Below, in pieces: positions 49,486-50,736 of a stretch of 50,736 bases of DNA. Below the pieces are notes generated by a model. That model worked only from the letters and a program-made list of their open reading frames with translations, searched no databases and was not told the DNA's origin. The position numbers were made by a program, and so were the translations under genes. Source of the stretch: Bacilli bacterium (GTDB lineage: Bacteria; Bacillota_I; Bacilli_A; RF39; UBA660); assembly GCA_028694645.1 (NCBI GenBank), contig JAQVKM010000001.1, forward strand, positions 164,219-214,954, written 5' to 3'. The stretch's first letter is position 1. Each line of letters begins with the position of its first letter.

Positions 49486-50145
49486 ATGGCAATATTGGAA
49501 ATAAAAAATTTAAATTTCTCTTATGATGGTAAAAAACAGGTTTTAAGTGATATCGATATGGACTTTAAAAGAGGTATACTATATGGTATATATGGTAAAA
49601 GTGGTGCTGGAAAAAGCACATTATTATCATTATTAGCTGGTCTTGAAAAAACAAATGATGGTGATATTTTATATGAAGGCAATGACATTGATAAAATGAG
49701 CCGTGAAAAATATCGTAGTAGTACTGTTGGAATAATTTTTCAAAGTTATAATTTGCTTCCTCAATATACAGCACTAGAAAATGTTATTCTTTCAATGAAT
49801 ATAAGTGGTATAAAAGAAAAAAATAAAAAAATAAAAGCATTAGAACTTTTAAATAAAGTTGGAATTGATGAGATAAAAGCTAATAGAAGAGTGCTACAAT
49901 TATCAGGTGGAGAACAGCAAAGAGTTAGTATAGCTAGAGCACTTTCATATGATTCAAAAATCATATTAGCTGATGAACCAACAGGTAATCTAGATAAAGA
50001 AACAGAAGACGAAATAATTGATATTTTAAAAACATTAGCTCACAATGAAAATAAATGTGTTATTGTAGTATCACATTCATTAAATGTTAAAAAAAGTGTT
50101 GATCATATATATTATTTATTAAATGGTAAATTAAAAGAAGATTAA
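49486..50145 (+). CDS. ABC transporter ATP-binding protein (MacB/LolD type)
   Basis: This 219-residue ATPase powers the permease. Walker A GKSGAGKST (near 38-46), Q-loop IIFQSYNLLPQYTALENV, signature LSGGEQQRVSIARAL, Walker B IILADEPTGNLD, H-loop VVSHS. The LSGGEQQR plus DEPTGNLD pair is that of the LolD/MacB subfamily. TAGGTGAATT precedes the ATG. The order is permease then ATPase, inverse to the more usual ATPase-first order. A terminator follows. Confidence 0.95.
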   Translation: MAILEIKNLNFSYDGKKQVLSDIDMDFKRGILYGIYGKSGAGKSTLLSLLAGLEKTNDGDILYEGNDIDKMSREKYRSSTVGIIFQSYNLLPQYTALENVILSMNISGIKEKNKKIKALELLNKVGIDEIKANRRVLQLSGGEQQRVSIARALSYDSKIILADEPTGNLDKETEDEIIDILKTLAHNENKCVIVVSHSLNVKKSVDHIYYLLNGKLKED

Positions 50146-50168
50146 AAGCAAGTTACTTGCTTTTTTTT
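50144..50168 (+). terminator. Terminator after the ABC transporter
   Basis: AAAAGCAAG / CTTGCTTTT stem (50144-50152, 50156-50164) with T-run. Confidence 0.88.
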
Positions 50169-50200
50169 GTATAAAAATCTAATTTTATATCAATATAGAT
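50169..50200 (+). promoter_or_regulatory. Possible forespore-type promoter of sigG
   Basis: GTATA (50169-50173), then CAATATA starting at 50191, roughly the -35 GYATA and a weak -10 as read by SigF/SigG. There is no good sigma-A -10 with proper spacing. Weak evidence. Confidence 0.25.
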
Positions 50201-50217
50201 ATGAAAGGAGATTTATA

Positions 50218-50736
50218 ATGGCACGTCATAAGGTAGAAATTGCTGCATTAGATACCGCAAATATAAAAGTATTAACAAATGAAGAAATGATTGATTTATT
50301 TGTTAAATATCAAAATGGTGATAAAACAGCAAAAGAACAATTAGTAAATGGTAATTTAAAATTAGTGTTATCTATTTTAAAACAATTTTCTGGTAGAGTT
50401 GATAATTTAGATGATTTATTTCAAGTAGGTGTAATTGGACTTATAAAAGCAATAGATAACTTTGATTTGTCATATAATTTGAAGTTAAGTACTTATGCTT
50501 GTCCATTAATAATTGGTGAATGTAAAAGATTTTTAAGAGATAATAATTCAATTAGAATAGCAAGAAGTACTAAAGATATAGCATATAAAGCACTTAAAGT
50601 AAAAGAAGAACTAACAAATAGACTTGGAAAAGAGCCAAGTATTACTTTAATAGCACAAGAACTTGATTTAACTGAGTTTGAAGTGAGTAATGCTTTGGAT
50701 TCAATGAAAGAAATAGTTAGTATGTATGAACCAATA
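50218..50736 (+). CDS. sigG: RNA polymerase sigma factor SigG, partial at window end
   Basis: SigG directs late forespore gene expression. 173 codons are visible; the gene runs beyond the window. The ATG follows GAAAGGAGATTTATA. MARHKVEIAALDT matches the SigG-specific start (SigG of Bacillus begins MSRNKVEICGVDT). NGNLKLVLSILKQFSGR and LDDLFQVGVIGLIKAIDNFDLSYNLKLSTYACPLIIGECKRFLRDNNSIR are regions 2.1-2.4; IARSTKDIAYKALKVKEELTNR and PSITLIAQELDLTEFEVSNALD are region 3. Compared with SigF, the N-terminal KVEI sequence and the lack of a SigF-type start favour SigG. In Bacillus it follows spoIIGA-sigE; here the gene before it is an ABC transporter ATPase. Confidence 0.93.
   Translation, partial: MARHKVEIAALDTANIKVLTNEEMIDLFVKYQNGDKTAKEQLVNGNLKLVLSILKQFSGRVDNLDDLFQVGVIGLIKAIDNFDLSYNLKLSTYACPLIIGECKRFLRDNNSIRIARSTKDIAYKALKVKEELTNRLGKEPSITLIAQELDLTEFEVSNALDSMKEIVSMYEPI

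Noticed and set aside
1-50736. tRNA, rRNA, CRISPR arrays, insertion sequences, prophage or restriction-modification genes
   Set aside because: I looked for cloverleaf ends, GTTCRANNC boxes, regularly spaced direct repeats, transposase motifs and methylase motifs and saw none. Weak cases may be missed by eye.

Overview
The window comes from a very AT-rich, Gram-positive-type genome of the Bacilli/Bacillota kind. It uses the standard genetic code: TGA serves as a real stop (for example at the ends of pdp and of the gene before hemW) and Trp is TGG, which argues against Mollicutes with code 4. The Gram-positive markers are MurT/GatD, a FemABX protein, RNase HIII, a PrsA-like foldase, SufU, a CIRCE operator and an MtaB. 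Sporulation genes are present: spoVS, spoIIP, two tiny YjcZ-like membrane proteins and the start of sigG. The best fit is an endospore-forming or recently sporulating, uncultured low-GC Bacilli lineage, perhaps a gut organism. That placement is inference. No rRNA, tRNA, CRISPR array, transposase, prophage or plasmid genes were seen, and no stretch over 300 bases lacks a gene.

Layout. 1-2.7 kb: an orphan type IV-like prepilin, a DUF2207 membrane protein and a small reverse-strand protein. 2.8-4.9 kb: murT-gatD (lipid II amidation), with an unusual GatD. 4.9-7.1 kb: CIRCE-controlled clpB lacking the N domain. 7.1-11.5 kb: the str operon rpsL-rpsG-fusA-tuf with a structured leader. 11.6-17.7 kb: a large unknown protein with a sigma-region-4-like segment, a FemABX protein, murD, rsmE and a membrane-anchored protein. 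17.7-25.8 kb: mtaB, recD2, spoVS, sufU, sufB and several unknowns. 25.8-32.3 kb: ssb, pdp, rpoZ, recX, a prsA-like gene, the tiny spore-type proteins and rnhC. 32.4-37.2 kb: a second prepilin, then pyk and a GH31 gene. 37.2-45 kb: spoIIP, a yqxA-position gene, a third prepilin, lepA, two unknowns, hemW and an HD protein. This keeps the Bacillus spoIIP-yqxA-lepA-hemW order with insertions. 45-50.7 kb: a UPF0316 protein, an unknown 504-residue protein with an AlkD-like partner, a MacB-type ABC transporter and sigG, cut by the window end.

How it works together. Most of the window is housekeeping: translation, cell wall, Fe-S assembly, protein quality control and recombination. Genes are short, tightly packed and separated by simple hairpin terminators that often overlap stop codons. 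Many single genes carry a compact start signal: an extended -10 box (TGnTATAAT), about 10-20 bases, the Shine-Dalgarno AGGTGAT, then the start. Several starts given here are moved downstream or upstream to fit that signal.

The most unusual items are: a GatD without its catalytic Cys and His; a spoIIP that seems to start at AUU; three scattered prepilins with near-identical leaders but unrelated bodies; an orphan protein with three repeated HTH-like units; a sigma-region-4-like orphan protein after tuf; and GH31 and pyruvate kinase proteins with changed conserved residues. I found no clear multi-gene defence or other new system.
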